Shown here: piece by piece, positions 18,020 through 26,509 of the stretch
How the letters are laid out: every line of letters starts with the position of its first letter
Numbering within the stretch: the first letter of the stretch is position 1
Source: an uncultured Roseburia sp.
GTDB lineage: Bacteria > Bacillota > Clostridia > Lachnospirales > Lachnospiraceae
Direction: 5' to 3'
NCBI GenBank assembly: GCA_947246475.1
Contig: CAMXSH010000024.1
Location: forward strand, 1-34,946
DNA length: 34,946 bases
Translations under genes and position numbers: made by a program
Notes under the pieces: model-generated
Database searches by the model: none
Told to the model about the DNA's origin: nothing
What the model saw: only the letters and a program-made list of their open reading frames with translations

Positions 18020-19525
18020 ATGCAAAATCCAATTATTAAATGCGACTACCCGGATCCTGATGTGATCCGGGTAAATGATACCTATTATATGCTCAGCACC
18101 ACCATGCATTATTTTCCAGGTGGCGCTATTCTGCGTTCCTACGACCTGATGAACTGGGAACTCGTCAGCTATCTGTATGATATTCTGGAAGATACAGACG
18201 CTGCCCGGCTGACAGACAACAGAGGGATCTATGGACAGGGCATGTGGGCTCCCTGCCTGCGCTGTCACGCTGGCACTTTTTACGTCTGCTTTGTGGCAAA
18301 CGATGTGCACAAAACCTACCTCTTTTACACGACAGACATCGAAGGCTCCTGGAAGCGCCAGGAGATTGAAGGCTTTTACCATGATGCCTCACTCCTATTC
18401 GATGAAGACCGGGTATATATCGTCTACGGAAATACAGAGATCTACATAACAGAACTTAAACCTGATCTCAGCGGTCCTCTGGAAGGCGGCCTTCACCGAC
18501 TGCTTTTAAAGGATACTGGTAAAATCCGCCTGGGATACGAAGGTACCCACATCTACCACATCAATGGGAAATATTATTTATTTTTTATCCATTGGCCGGA
18601 CACCGGCAGCCAGCGCCGTACCCAGGCATGTTTCGTCTCCGATTCTCTGACTGGCGAGTTCCAGGGCAGAGACGTACTGGATGATGATATGGGCTTTCAC
18701 AATCAGGGAATTGCCCAGGGTGGTATCGTGGATACCCCGGATGGCAGATGGTTTTCCATACTTTTTCAGGATAGTGGTGCAGTGGGGAGGATTCCTGTAT
18801 TAATTCCTATATATTTTGAAAATGATTTTCCGGTATTCGGTGAGCAGGGCGTGGTTCCAAAGGAGATCCATCTTCCATCCCTTCGGCCAGAACACTCCTA
18901 TGAATCTCTATTTACCAGCAATTTTACAGATGAAAGCGGGAACCTAAATCTTCAGTGGCAGTGGAATCATCTGCCTGATTCCGCACTATACAAACTTTCA
19001 TCCACAACCTATACGATTCAGACCGACAAGTTATCCACAAATATTCCACAAGCTGTGAATACTTTAACCCAAAGAACACGTTATCCACAAACAAAGGCTT
19101 CCGTAAAAATAGACGCCTCCCGGTTAAAGGACGGAGATATAGCTGGTCTCTGCGCCTTCCAGAGCAGTTATGCACATCTGGCAGTCACCAGAGAAAACCA
19201 GCAGTATTTTCTCATCCTCACAGAACGGAATGTGGGAGATATACCACAGAACATGACAGACAAAGATACTTTGCCAGGAAATGAAACCTTTCGGCTGCCG
19301 CTGGATGGTCCCATCGTCTCTATCTGCATGACGGCAGATTTTACAGATATGAAGGATGAAGTTCAGTTTTCTTATCTGAAAGGCGACAACTGGCGTCCTG
19401 TGGGCACCCCCCACAAACTCGCCTTTACATTAGATCATTTTACAGGCTGCCGGGTAGCGCTTTTTATGTACAGCACAAAGACCGCTGGCGGAAGCTGCAC
19501 CTTTTCAGATTTTCATTATTATTAA
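18020..19525 (+). CDS. Glycoside hydrolase family 43 enzyme (beta-xylosidase / arabinofuranosidase type)
   Basis: 501 residues without a signal peptide, so cytoplasmic. The N-terminal five-bladed propeller shows the GH43 pattern: catalytic-base region DYPDPDVIRVNDTYYML (about 9-25), the modulating Asp in HDASLLFDED and the acid Glu in LGYEGTHIYHINGKYYLF. The C-terminal ~190 residues form the extra beta-sandwich (GH43_C2 / DUF1349-like) with SNFTDESGNLNLQWQWNHLP. It likely removes xylose or arabinose from short oligosaccharides taken up by the cell; substrate is inferred from the family. The frame opens at ATG 17987, but AAAAGGAA lies 7-8 bases before ATG 18020. Lying behind the DAHP synthase gene is unusual. 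Confidence 0.88.
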   Translation: MQNPIIKCDYPDPDVIRVNDTYYMLSTTMHYFPGGAILRSYDLMNWELVSYLYDILEDTDAARLTDNRGIYGQGMWAPCLRCHAGTFYVCFVANDVHKTYLFYTTDIEGSWKRQEIEGFYHDASLLFDEDRVYIVYGNTEIYITELKPDLSGPLEGGLHRLLLKDTGKIRLGYEGTHIYHINGKYYLFFIHWPDTGSQRRTQACFVSDSLTGEFQGRDVLDDDMGFHNQGIAQGGIVDTPDGRWFSILFQDSGAVGRIPVLIPIYFENDFPVFGEQGVVPKEIHLPSLRPEHSYESLFTSNFTDESGNLNLQWQWNHLPDSALYKLSSTTYTIQTDKLSTNIPQAVNTLTQRTRYPQTKASVKIDASRLKDGDIAGLCAFQSSYAHLAVTRENQQYFLILTERNVGDIPQNMTDKDTLPGNETFRLPLDGPIVSICMTADFTDMKDEVQFSYLKGDNWRPVGTPHKLAFTLDHFTGCRVALFMYSTKTAGGSCTFSDFHYY

Positions 19526-19564
19526 TATGAAAGTAAAGCCTGAAAGATTTTCTCTATTTAGGGA

Positions 19565-19617
19565 TTGACTAAATGCATGATTTTATTTAAAATAGAAGGG
19601 TAGCTATGAAGCTGCCC
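19565..19617 (+). promoter_or_regulatory. Promoter and leader hairpin of tRNA-Arg
   Basis: TTGACT (19565-19570), a 17-base spacer and TAAAAT (19588-19593), 29 bases before the mature tRNA. The leader contains a stem GGGTAGC/GCTGCCC (19598-19604 with 19611-19617, one G-T wobble). Confidence 0.65.
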
Positions 19618-19622
19618 AACAT

Positions 19623-19694
19623 GCTCCCATAGTTAAATGGATATAACAAGCCCCTCCTAAGGGCTAGTTGCAGGTTCGATTCCTGCTGGGAGTA
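19623..19694 (+). tRNA. tRNA-Arg (anticodon CCT)
   Basis: A full cloverleaf of 72 nt: 7-bp acceptor stem GCTCCCA/TGGGAGT (first pair G-U), D stem GTTA/TAAC, anticodon stem AGCCC/GGGCT with loop CTCCTAA (anticodon CCT, reads AGG), a 4-nt variable loop, T stem GCAGG/CCTGC with loop TTCGATT, and discriminator A. CCA is not encoded. It has its own promoter. Confidence 0.95.
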
Positions 19695-19697
19695 CTC

Positions 19698-19870
19698 GCG
19701 AATAATGAAGCAATGCAAAGTGAAAAATCCAGAAAAAGTTGAGTTTACTCAAATTTTTTTCTGGATTTTTTGCTTTATAGTGCGAAGCACGCGGACTTGC
19801 GGGATGGATTTTCCCGCAAGACAGGCATTGCGAAGATATTGAGGCGTGCAAAATAATGAAGCAATGCAAA
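19698..19870. repeat. Repeat and hairpin cluster after tRNA-Arg (includes terminator 19723-19771)
   Basis: A 19-bp sequence (AATAATGAAGCAATGCAAA) occurs at 19701-19719 and again at 19852-19870. Between the copies lie two dyads: a long A/T-flanked hairpin at 19723-19771 (AAAAATCCAGAAAAA pairing with the T-rich arm, inner stem TTGAGT/ACTCAA), which should terminate the tRNA transcript, and CTTGCGGG/CCCGCAAG at 19796-19820. The 8-nt loop TGGATTTT of the second hairpin is complementary to AAAATCCA in the first arm. It looks like a small repetitive element. Confidence 0.6.
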
Positions 19871-19932
19871 AAATAAAATTATGTTATTCTGAACGCAGTA
19901 ATTATGTACATGAAGGTAAGTCGATTCAGGAC

Positions 19933-20262
19933 TCAGAAAAATTGATAAGGATTCTTTACCGTCACCACAATCTGATCTCCAAATCCACTGTTTTCTATGA
20001 TTTCATGCTCCATAACAAAGTCATACTGTAGTCTGTCAGAAACAATCTCCACATTATTTGTCCGAAATAACTGCATACTTTTTCCATACATTTCCGCAAA
20101 CTGTTCATCATTGTCCAAAAAACACTGATATTCTTCCTTTGGTATACAAGAGACCTTCTTCCATTCATAAATGGTAAGATTCAGAGTATGTTTACATTCC
20201 GCACATTGATAGATCAGCCAGACATCCAGTTTATTTCCATTGGCATTGATACGAAACTTTTT
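19933..20262 (-). pseudogene. DUF1062-family protein, 5'-truncated remnant
   Basis: An open minus-strand frame of 109 codons begins right after a stop codon (TAA at 20265-20263) with no start or ribosome site, and ends at TGA 19935-19933. It reads KKFRINANGNKLDVWLIYQC, then AECKHTLNLTIYEW, matching as I recall the zinc-finger-like core of DUF1062 proteins. The usual N-terminal part (the first Cys pair region) is missing, so this is a decayed gene. The C-terminal half (MDNDEQFAEMYGKSMQ...) is intact. Function of DUF1062 is unknown. The 170 bases between this and the permease stop hold no gene I can see. Confidence 0.6.
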
Positions 20263-20429
20263 TTATAATACCATTATTCGTGGAGAATAAATCAAATTTT
20301 TATCTTTCAATATAACCAAAAAAGTGATTATTATAACCGTGGGTATTATCTATTATCAAAGACGGAGAGTTATCCTGCACGGTATATGGAGAAAACGGAA
20401 AAGATCCGACATGCTTTCCTACCTTCTTT

Positions 20430-22772
20430 TTATTCTCCCGAAAGCAATGCTCTCGGTGCAATTTTCCTTATTTTTAAAGACAAAATGCATACAGTCACAA
20501 AAGCAAACAGCACAAGTCCACCGCCAGCAGCCGCGATCAATCCAATCGGCACTGTAAATGTGCATTTTAAAATTCCGATACCATTTAAAAACAATGCGGT
20601 CAACGGATTAATGATCAGACTACTCAGTATTAATCCGGCTATGGCAGATAAAATAACAGCAGGCATAAATGACATAGCAGTCTGCAGGATCAGTTGGCCC
20701 GTCGTAAATCCTAGAGATTTCAGGATACCATAATCCATCTGTTTATTATTGAGCATTGTGCGCACAAGCAGATACAATACAAAAACGATAATAATCACAG
20801 ACAGTATAAGGATAACAATCACAATAATTGTCATGAGAGAAACATAGACACCTCCTGTGCCCTCCATTATTGCCTGAATATTTATAACCGAGTTCACTTT
20901 ACCCTTATATATTTCCTTCATTTCGGAATTAAACGCATCGATATCTGTTCCGTCTAAAAGATTAAGATAATAGCTTGTATACCTGAGTGTTCCTAACCGC
21001 TCATAACCTTTCCGGGTAAATAAACAATCCCTGCCGAGATTGTTGCTGATCTGTGTAAAACCACAGATCAAATACTTTTCCTGTTTTCCGTTTGCTGTTA
21101 TTTCAATCTCATCTCCAATTTTCAACCCGCTTTCTTTTGCATATTTTGCGGCGATTGCGATTTCGTTATCGTATCTCGGAAATCTTCCCTCAAATACGAC
21201 ACTTTGATTGTTTGCTTTGGAAAAATCATCGCAAAGCGTCGCCATAAGCTCTGCACCTCCCACATGGGATACCTTTAAAGAACTATAAAGATAGATCTTT
21301 TCCACACGGCTGTCTGCGTTCCTTTCGCGTAAAAAGTCATTCTCCGCATCAGCCTGTACACTGATACAGCTGTCCGCGGTTTCACCTATGATCAAATCGA
21401 CAAATGGCTGCCTGTCCATGATCACATTTTTTGTCATCAATCCAGAAAAAACTACTATAAGGGACAACACAAGCATTGTGATACAGACAGTGATATTAAG
21501 TTTTAATCCTAAAAGCGCGGTCTTTAAAGCAAGAGCTAGGTTAAGAGGCGCTTTTGTCTTTTCAAGAGGAATACGATTGCTTTTAAAATTGTGTGTTTGA
21601 ATACCGGAGCGAAGTGCAACGATGGGTTCAATCTTTTTGATTCTGCGTGACGCAAACCATACAGCAGAGGCGACAGCACCACCCAGAATGGTAAGTGAAA
21701 TTATAAAGGGCAGTGGCAGGAAGCGCATAGAATAGGGGATTCCCGTCTGTGCGATCATCATTGAGTTGACGGAGGGAAACAGAAGGTATGACAGTCCAAT
21801 ACCCACAAGAGCCGACAACAGAGTCAGACTTAAAAACTGTAATAATAATGAACAGATTAACTGCCCTGATGTATAACCCGTGGCTTTCAGCACACCAAGA
21901 TTTCTCATATTAACCTGTATATAATTGACGATATTCGATACAATCACCACAAGGGCGATCAGAAGCACGAAAAATGCCATAGCACTCATAATTCCTGAAC
22001 AGATCATCTGGGAAATATAGCGGGCCTGCCAAACGATATCATAACAGTTGCTTATCATATTGATATTAGGCTGCTGTTCTGAAACTGCGGCTTTCAGCGA
22101 CGCTTCATAGTTGAGATTTTCCGATTGATCTTTCAACCGCACTGAGCACAGCGTTGCCCGTGGCGCCCATTTGCTGCTTTCAAGCTCCGCATATTTATCT
22201 TCCGTAAGTACGATTTCTGTCAGTGTGCAATTATGCGACCCCATCATAATACTGTTAAAAAAGCCGCACACAGTATATGTCTCTTTATGGCTTCCGATGG
22301 AAATATCGATAGTCTTCCCTACCGCGATATCCTCTGTTTTATAGAGCATGGGAAGATAAACTCCGCTTGCATACGAGCCTTCTTCAACAATCTCGATTTT
22401 CCCGATAGAACGCGCCAAAGCCGCCTGTTTTTCTAAAAAAACAAAACAGCTGATGACCTCCCCTCCGTTGTAAGAAAACATTCCATCCATCTGCCTGCAG
22501 TGATCCAGGCTATATTCTGCGGTCCGGTCGTCATCTTCAAGAATCTGCGACAAAAACCTTTGAAATTCAACCGTATCGCCGTCTACTGCTAAAGTGACAT
22601 GTTCCGCGTTAAATTTCTCATGATACCTTTCAAAGTTTTTCTTATAATCCATAGAAAGCATCAGCCAGAGATTGAGCATCAATGAGGCGATTATGATCAG
22701 AACGATGATCGAAGCGGTCTGGCCTTTGGATCTGCGGATATTGGAACGGGCAATCAAAACATTTTTTCTCAT
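20430..22772 (-). CDS. FtsX-type ABC transporter permease (two FtsX domains)
   Basis: 780 residues. An N-terminal TM helix (about 20-40) is followed by a ~220-residue extracytoplasmic domain, three TM helices of the first FtsX domain (about 265-375), a central TM helix (about 425-445), a second extracytoplasmic domain and a C-terminal FtsX domain (about 640-765). This is the layout of MacB/YknZ/BceB-relative exporters that work mechanically on extracytoplasmic substrates rather than forming a channel; substrates are often antimicrobial peptides or lipoproteins. ATG lies 1 base after the stop of the ATPase gene, so the two are translationally coupled. With the kinase and regulator upstream it forms a stress-responsive efflux-type unit. 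Confidence 0.9.
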   Translation of the reverse strand: MRKNVLIARSNIRRSKGQTASIIVLIIIASLMLNLWLMLSMDYKKNFERYHEKFNAEHVTLAVDGDTVEFQRFLSQILEDDDRTAEYSLDHCRQMDGMFSYNGGEVISCFVFLEKQAALARSIGKIEIVEEGSYASGVYLPMLYKTEDIAVGKTIDISIGSHKETYTVCGFFNSIMMGSHNCTLTEIVLTEDKYAELESSKWAPRATLCSVRLKDQSENLNYEASLKAAVSEQQPNINMISNCYDIVWQARYISQMICSGIMSAMAFFVLLIALVVIVSNIVNYIQVNMRNLGVLKATGYTSGQLICSLLLQFLSLTLLSALVGIGLSYLLFPSVNSMMIAQTGIPYSMRFLPLPFIISLTILGGAVASAVWFASRRIKKIEPIVALRSGIQTHNFKSNRIPLEKTKAPLNLALALKTALLGLKLNITVCITMLVLSLIVVFSGLMTKNVIMDRQPFVDLIIGETADSCISVQADAENDFLRERNADSRVEKIYLYSSLKVSHVGGAELMATLCDDFSKANNQSVVFEGRFPRYDNEIAIAAKYAKESGLKIGDEIEITANGKQEKYLICGFTQISNNLGRDCLFTRKGYERLGTLRYTSYYLNLLDGTDIDAFNSEMKEIYKGKVNSVINIQAIMEGTGGVYVSLMTIIVIVILILSVIIIVFVLYLLVRTMLNNKQMDYGILKSLGFTTGQLILQTAMSFMPAVILSAIAGLILSSLIINPLTALFLNGIGILKCTFTVPIGLIAAAGGGLVLFAFVTVCILSLKIRKIAPRALLSGE

Positions 22773-22773
22773 A

Positions 22774-23532
22774 CTACCACCCCATATCTTTCAAAAAAGC
22801 AGAAAGCTTATCATGCCTCTGGCTGTCACCGCGGGAATATCTTCCCAGATCACATTCACCTAAAATAACACCATCCTTTAAGTACAGAATACGGTTACCA
22901 CGGCGTGCAGAACGCATATCATGTGTAACCATGACTACACTCTGACCCCGCTCATTAAAGCTGGTAAGAGTATCTAAAACATCAAATCCTGTTTTGGAAT
23001 TCAGGGCACCGGTGGGTTCATCGGCAAAGAGAATTTCAGGGCTGTTGACCAACGCCCGGACAATTCCCACCCGCTGGGCCTCTCCCCCCGAAATCTGTGC
23101 CGGGAATTTCTTTTGTGTTTCTTCGGAAATACCTACTGCCGCAAACAATTTTTTTGCCCTGGCGACAAGTTCATTTTTTTCTTTACTTACGAGAAGCCCA
23201 GCGGCAAGCACATTGTCCATAACGCTCATGTTGTCAATCAGATAGATCTGCTGGAACACAAAACCGCAATGATCACGGCGGAACACGGCAAGTTCATCGG
23301 AATCCAGGTCAGAAATAACCTTTTCTCCAAAAGTAATCCTGCCGAGGGTAGGCGTATCCATTCCCGACAAAGCATACAAAAGCGTAGATTTCCCTGCGCC
23401 GCTAGCCCCCATAATAACAGTAAAATCACCTTTATACAGCTGTAAGTCAATGTTTCTCAGAACGTGCTGCAAAGCGCCGCTGTTTGAAAAGGATTTACTT
23501 AATTTTTCAGTTTTTATCAAAATATCATTCAT
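22774..23532 (-). CDS. ABC transporter ATP-binding protein (LolD/MacB type)
   Basis: 252 residues. Walker A GASGAGKSTLL (about 41-51), Q-loop VFQQIYLIDNM, ABC signature ISGGEAQRVGIVRAL, Walker B ILFADEPTGALN, D-loop and H-loop MVTHD are all intact. The ILFADEPTGALNSKT stretch places it in the MacB/LolD/BceA group that energises FtsX-type permeases. AGGAGG lies 8 bases before ATG. The permease follows directly. Four phased TTAAG repeats lie upstream of its promoter. Confidence 0.95.
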   Translation of the reverse strand: MNDILIKTEKLSKSFSNSGALQHVLRNIDLQLYKGDFTVIMGASGAGKSTLLYALSGMDTPTLGRITFGEKVISDLDSDELAVFRRDHCGFVFQQIYLIDNMSVMDNVLAAGLLVSKEKNELVARAKKLFAAVGISEETQKKFPAQISGGEAQRVGIVRALVNSPEILFADEPTGALNSKTGFDVLDTLTSFNERGQSVVMVTHDMRSARRGNRILYLKDGVILGECDLGRYSRGDSQRHDKLSAFLKDMGW

Positions 23533-23559
23533 TGGACAGCCCTCCTTTTTACACGTTCT

Positions 23560-23613
23560 ATTATATACTTTTAAATCTTAACGGTCTTTAGGCAATCCTT
23601 AAATTTTTCTTAA
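23560..23613 (-). promoter_or_regulatory. ABC operon promoter with four phased TTAAG repeats
   Basis: The -10 TATAAT lies at 23565-23560, 28 bases before the ATPase start. Upstream, on the minus strand, TTAAG or near-TTAAG cores start at 23613, 23602, 23591 (TAAAG, imperfect) and 23581, that is every 10-11 bases. The -35 is poor, as expected for an activator-dependent promoter. OmpR-family regulators bind such face-phased direct repeats, and one is encoded by this gene set (24926-25606). The rest of the 137-base gap has a small ACCCC/GGGGT dyad at 23638-23649 that may end the kinase transcript. Confidence 0.6.
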
Positions 23614-23669
23614 ACCACGAATGTCTCGCTTGGCAGAACCCCTCGGGGTCGCAGAGGCGCTTGCTAAAT

Positions 23670-24929
23670 TCAATCCTTCATCGGGATCCGGACCGTTACC
23701 CGCAGTCCAGATGTTCCGTTTTCAATATCCAGCCGTCCATTCATCTTTTTCATACAATAATCAGAAATATATAGTCCCAGTCCTGCGCCTTCGATATTTT
23801 TTGTGTTACTTCCGCGCTTAAATTTCTCTTTCAGAAGCGGCAGTTCTGTTTCCTCGACACCTCCACCGCAGTCCTCTATAGAAACCACAAGAAAGCAATC
23901 CTCCTCACTTACCGATACATCGATATTTGTGTCGGCATATTTATAAGAATTGGCAAAGATATTGTCAAACACCTGCTGTAGACGAAGCCTGTCCGCAAAA
24001 AGCATGCAGCCAGGGATATCAGGATGCCTGGCTCTGTGCAGATAATCGGCATTTTCCAGTAATTTCCACAGCTCTGCGCTTTTCAAATCAATCGGCATCA
24101 CGGAAAGTTCCTGAAGTTCTTCTAATGTAGCCGAGAACAGATTGGTAACCAGTGTGTTGATCTGATCTGCCTTTTGGATGATCTGCTCATAATTGCCCCT
24201 GCTTTTTTCATCATCCGCCAGTGCTGACCCCACCTCCGAGGCTGCCTTGATACTTGCAATTGGTGTTTTTAAATCATGGGACAGTTTCGCTACCAGCTCC
24301 TTTTTACCCGCGTTTGCCTGCGCCTCGGCCATTCGCGCTTTTTTCAGTTCCGATCGCATAATATCAAAACTTTCGGTAAATGCGCCAAACAGATTCTGTC
24401 GGTCCATTTCCAGCGGAATATCCAGATTTCCGTCAGCAACGCGCTCCGCAAAATCTTTCAGTTTCCGAAAAGGCTGGATTACCACATGATGTATATAGAA
24501 AAAATATCCGGCACAAACTCCACACTGCAAAAACATTGCTGCTATAACAGCAAAAAAGACACTCTGCTTTTCAGACTGAAAAATCAGCGCGTCGTTATTA
24601 TAAAGGATAAGTTTTCCAACTATTGATCCTTCTATTTCAATATCAAGAATAGTATCTTTATGTCTGACTGCCGTATTCAGGCTTTCACTCAATCCCGATC
24701 TTGTTTTATACAAAACGGCGCCATCCAAATCAATCACTACGTAATCCATAGCTGTGGGGGTGACATGATCCTCAAGAGCATTCCAGCTGCTCCGTACTGT
24801 CTGTACTATTTCATTAACCGCCACCGTGTCATGCTGTTCCTCCGTTTTGGGAAGTGCAAATAATATGAGTACAGCGAGCTCAATGATAAAAACAGTCAGC
24901 ATTCCACAGAAAAAAACACGAGTTTTCAT
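23670..24929 (-). CDS. Sensor histidine kinase of the ABC-linked two-component system
   Basis: 419 residues: TM1 (about 8-27), an extracytoplasmic loop of ~95 residues, TM2 (about 124-147), a HAMP-like linker (PFRKLKDFAERVADGNLDIPL), HisKA with LSHDLKTPIASIKA (His 218), and HATPase_c with N box (FDNIFANSYKYA), G1 (IEDCGGGVEE) and G2 (GAGLGLYISDYCMKKM). The start ATG overlaps the stop of the response regulator gene (ATGA), showing translational coupling. A sensor loop of this size separates it from the short-loop BceS-type kinases, so the signal is not obvious. Confidence 0.92.
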   Translation of the reverse strand: MKTRVFFCGMLTVFIIELAVLILFALPKTEEQHDTVAVNEIVQTVRSSWNALEDHVTPTAMDYVVIDLDGAVLYKTRSGLSESLNTAVRHKDTILDIEIEGSIVGKLILYNNDALIFQSEKQSVFFAVIAAMFLQCGVCAGYFFYIHHVVIQPFRKLKDFAERVADGNLDIPLEMDRQNLFGAFTESFDIMRSELKKARMAEAQANAGKKELVAKLSHDLKTPIASIKAASEVGSALADDEKSRGNYEQIIQKADQINTLVTNLFSATLEELQELSVMPIDLKSAELWKLLENADYLHRARHPDIPGCMLFADRLRLQQVFDNIFANSYKYADTNIDVSVSEEDCFLVVSIEDCGGGVEETELPLLKEKFKRGSNTKNIEGAGLGLYISDYCMKKMNGRLDIENGTSGLRVTVRIPMKD

Positions 24930-25606
24930 TCATTCCCTCCGATGAACTGGTAACCGTCGCCCCAGACTGTAATAATATACTCGGGATTCCCCGGTTCCCG
25001 TTCAATTGCCTTGCGTAATTTGCGGATATGCACATTCAGCGTACCATCACCTGTATATTTATCCTCCCAGACTTTTTCAAAAAGCTCCTGCTTCGGGATC
25101 ATCCGCCCTTCGTTTTGTATCAGATAAGCCAGCAGCTTAAATTCAAGGGAGGTTATTTTTACTGGAGTTCCATCCACCAGAACCTGCCTCGCGCTAAAAT
25201 CCACTGTCAAACGCCCGCTGTCATACCTTACTGCTTCCCTGCTCCCATAGCGTTTGAGCACTACTTTGACCTTTGCCAGCAAAACACTAAGAGAATACGG
25301 TTTTTGAATATAATCGTCTCCACCAATGCTAAGGGCAATGATTTTATCATCATCACTTGTCCGCGCTGAGATAAACAGGATAGGAATATCTGTAGTCTGC
25401 CGAAGCTCTTTACACAGCTCAAAGCCGCTGCCATCACCAAGATTTATATCAAGCAGAAGTAACTCCGCCCTATTTTCTTTAAAAAAATCCCTGCAGTCTA
25501 AAACACTGTATGCAAGCGCAGTTTTCACGCCGAAGAGATTGAAATATTCCGCTGTGCTGTCTGCAAGCAGCTTTTCATCATCTATGATCAAACAATCGTA
25601 TGTCAT
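24926..25606 (-). CDS. OmpR-family response regulator of the ABC-linked system
   Basis: 226 residues. The receiver domain has IIDDEK (about 7-12), phospho-acceptor Asp in LLLLDINLGDGSGFEL (about 53), ISARTSDDDK and KPYSLSVLLAKV; the winged-helix domain ends GTLNVHIRKLRKAIE...YIITVWGDGYQF. The frame opens at TTG 25612, but AAAGGTG is 7 bases before ATG 25606, which I take as start. It is the first gene of the cluster, driven by the promoter at 25639-25667, and is a candidate to bind the TTAAG repeats at 23581-23613. Confidence 0.92.
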   Translation of the reverse strand: MTYDCLIIDDEKLLADSTAEYFNLFGVKTALAYSVLDCRDFFKENRAELLLLDINLGDGSGFELCKELRQTTDIPILFISARTSDDDKIIALSIGGDDYIQKPYSLSVLLAKVKVVLKRYGSREAVRYDSGRLTVDFSARQVLVDGTPVKITSLEFKLLAYLIQNEGRMIPKQELFEKVWEDKYTGDGTLNVHIRKLRKAIEREPGNPEYIITVWGDGYQFIGGNE

Positions 25607-25621
25607 TTTCAATCACCTTTC

Positions 25622-25711
25622 ATAAAGTATATATTCATATTATATTTCCTTTGCCCATAGAATACAAGTCTTCTTAGCTTTTAGAAAATATAATAAAAAT
25701 ATATACTTTAT
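25622..25711 (-). promoter_or_regulatory. Response-regulator promoter inside a 26-bp inverted repeat
   Basis: TTGTAT (25667-25662), a 17-base spacer and TATAAT (25644-25639) form the promoter. The segment 25622-25647 is an inverted copy of 25686-25711 with 24 of 26 positions matching. One arm covers the -10 and the other lies upstream of the -35. Arm centres are about 64 bases apart, roughly six helical turns. Confidence 0.65.
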
Positions 25712-25761
25712 AAAACTTAAGTTTACTTGGTTTTTTGTAATAGTGAAGATATTATGACAAT

Positions 25762-26302
25762 TTACAAGTACTTCATTGCCAATTCATTTAACTCAGCTAA
25801 TATTTTTTTATTACCCAGCCGGGTTGCCAACGGTAGGATTCGCTCAATGGTCTCCCTTGCTTTTTCCTTTTATCGTTCCTCCTCCATAAATTCAATTGTC
25901 CGCATATTGTGCAGCCACTCCGCAATATGAACGAGTACCACCTGTTCATCCTGTGGCAGGTTTAACGGTTTTCCTTCATATTCCGACAGTTTCTGAATAA
26001 ATTTAAATAATTCTGGGGAAACACATTTTTCTAACTCATTCTCTTTAACAAACTTCTTTCTCAGAACATCACACAAAAGTCCCGCTTGAATCGTAAGTGA
26101 TTCAGCTTCCAGCTCCGATAGTAAAATTGCCACATTTTTTAACATACTCCATTGCAGTGCACCCCATCTGTTCCTTGAAAATTCTTGAAAAATGATATGC
26201 CGAATAACCTGCTTCAGAAGCTATTTTATCCAGTGACAACGTCTTTGTCAGATGACTATCAATATATTTTAAACACTCAAACAGAACGGATTGGTGTTGC
26301 AT
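25762..26302 (-). pseudogene. Decayed AraC-HTH / RelA-SpoT-like HD-domain fusion gene
   Basis: It starts at ATG 26302 with AGGAGG 6 bases upstream and encodes a first AraC helix-turn-helix (LSLDKIASEAGYSAYHFSRIF, to MEYVKK). The rest of the AraC domain is missing; after MEYVKK the sequence shifts frame into NVAILLSELEAESLTIQAGL (from about 26145), which matches the HPLxVAxILAELxAD...AGLLHD opening of RelA/SpoT HD domains, though the HD pair is CD here. It continues VHIAEWLHNMRTIEFMEEER, meets a TAA at 25872-25870, and resumes in the same frame as KEKARETIERILPLATRLGN to a final TAA at 25764-25762, again RelA/SpoT-like (ARETLEIFAPLANRLG). So three lesions are visible: an internal deletion, a frameshift and a nonsense codon. 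The parent would be an AraC-type regulator fused to an HD module. Confidence 0.7.
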
Positions 26303-26444
26303 TTTTTCACCTCCTATGAAGAAAATCTGCTCGCCTTTCCACATGTGGTAAACTTATTATAAATTATATTTATTGCTTTTTCTATTCCAGAATTGCTATT
26401 TTGTATGCAGCTCCCAAAAATTTTATTATGGGGCACCAATTAAG

Positions 26445-26486
26445 AACAGGGCTGTCACACCGATCTCTCGGTGTGACAGCCCTGTT
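26445..26486. terminator. Strong hairpin terminator, 19-bp perfect stem
   Basis: AACAGGGCTGTCACACCGA pairs perfectly with its complement around a 4-nt loop (26464-26467). It lies 24 bases past the stop of the large minus-strand surface-protein gene and is followed on that strand by CTTAATT. The 26345-26444 stretch between it and the AraC remnant shows nothing else. Confidence 0.75.
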
Positions 26487-26509
26487 TATTGGCCACTTGT
26501 CGTATTATC

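Noticed and set aside
19623-19870. tRNA-Arg as an integration site with att repeat
   Set aside because: No second copy of the tRNA 3' end is seen downstream and no integrase gene is present; the 19-bp repeats lie outside the tRNA.
20430-25606. Classical BceRS-AB bacitracin module
   Set aside because: Gene order and the FtsX permease fit the broad group, but the kinase has a ~95-residue extracytoplasmic loop, unlike the short-loop BceS kinases, so I kept the general name.
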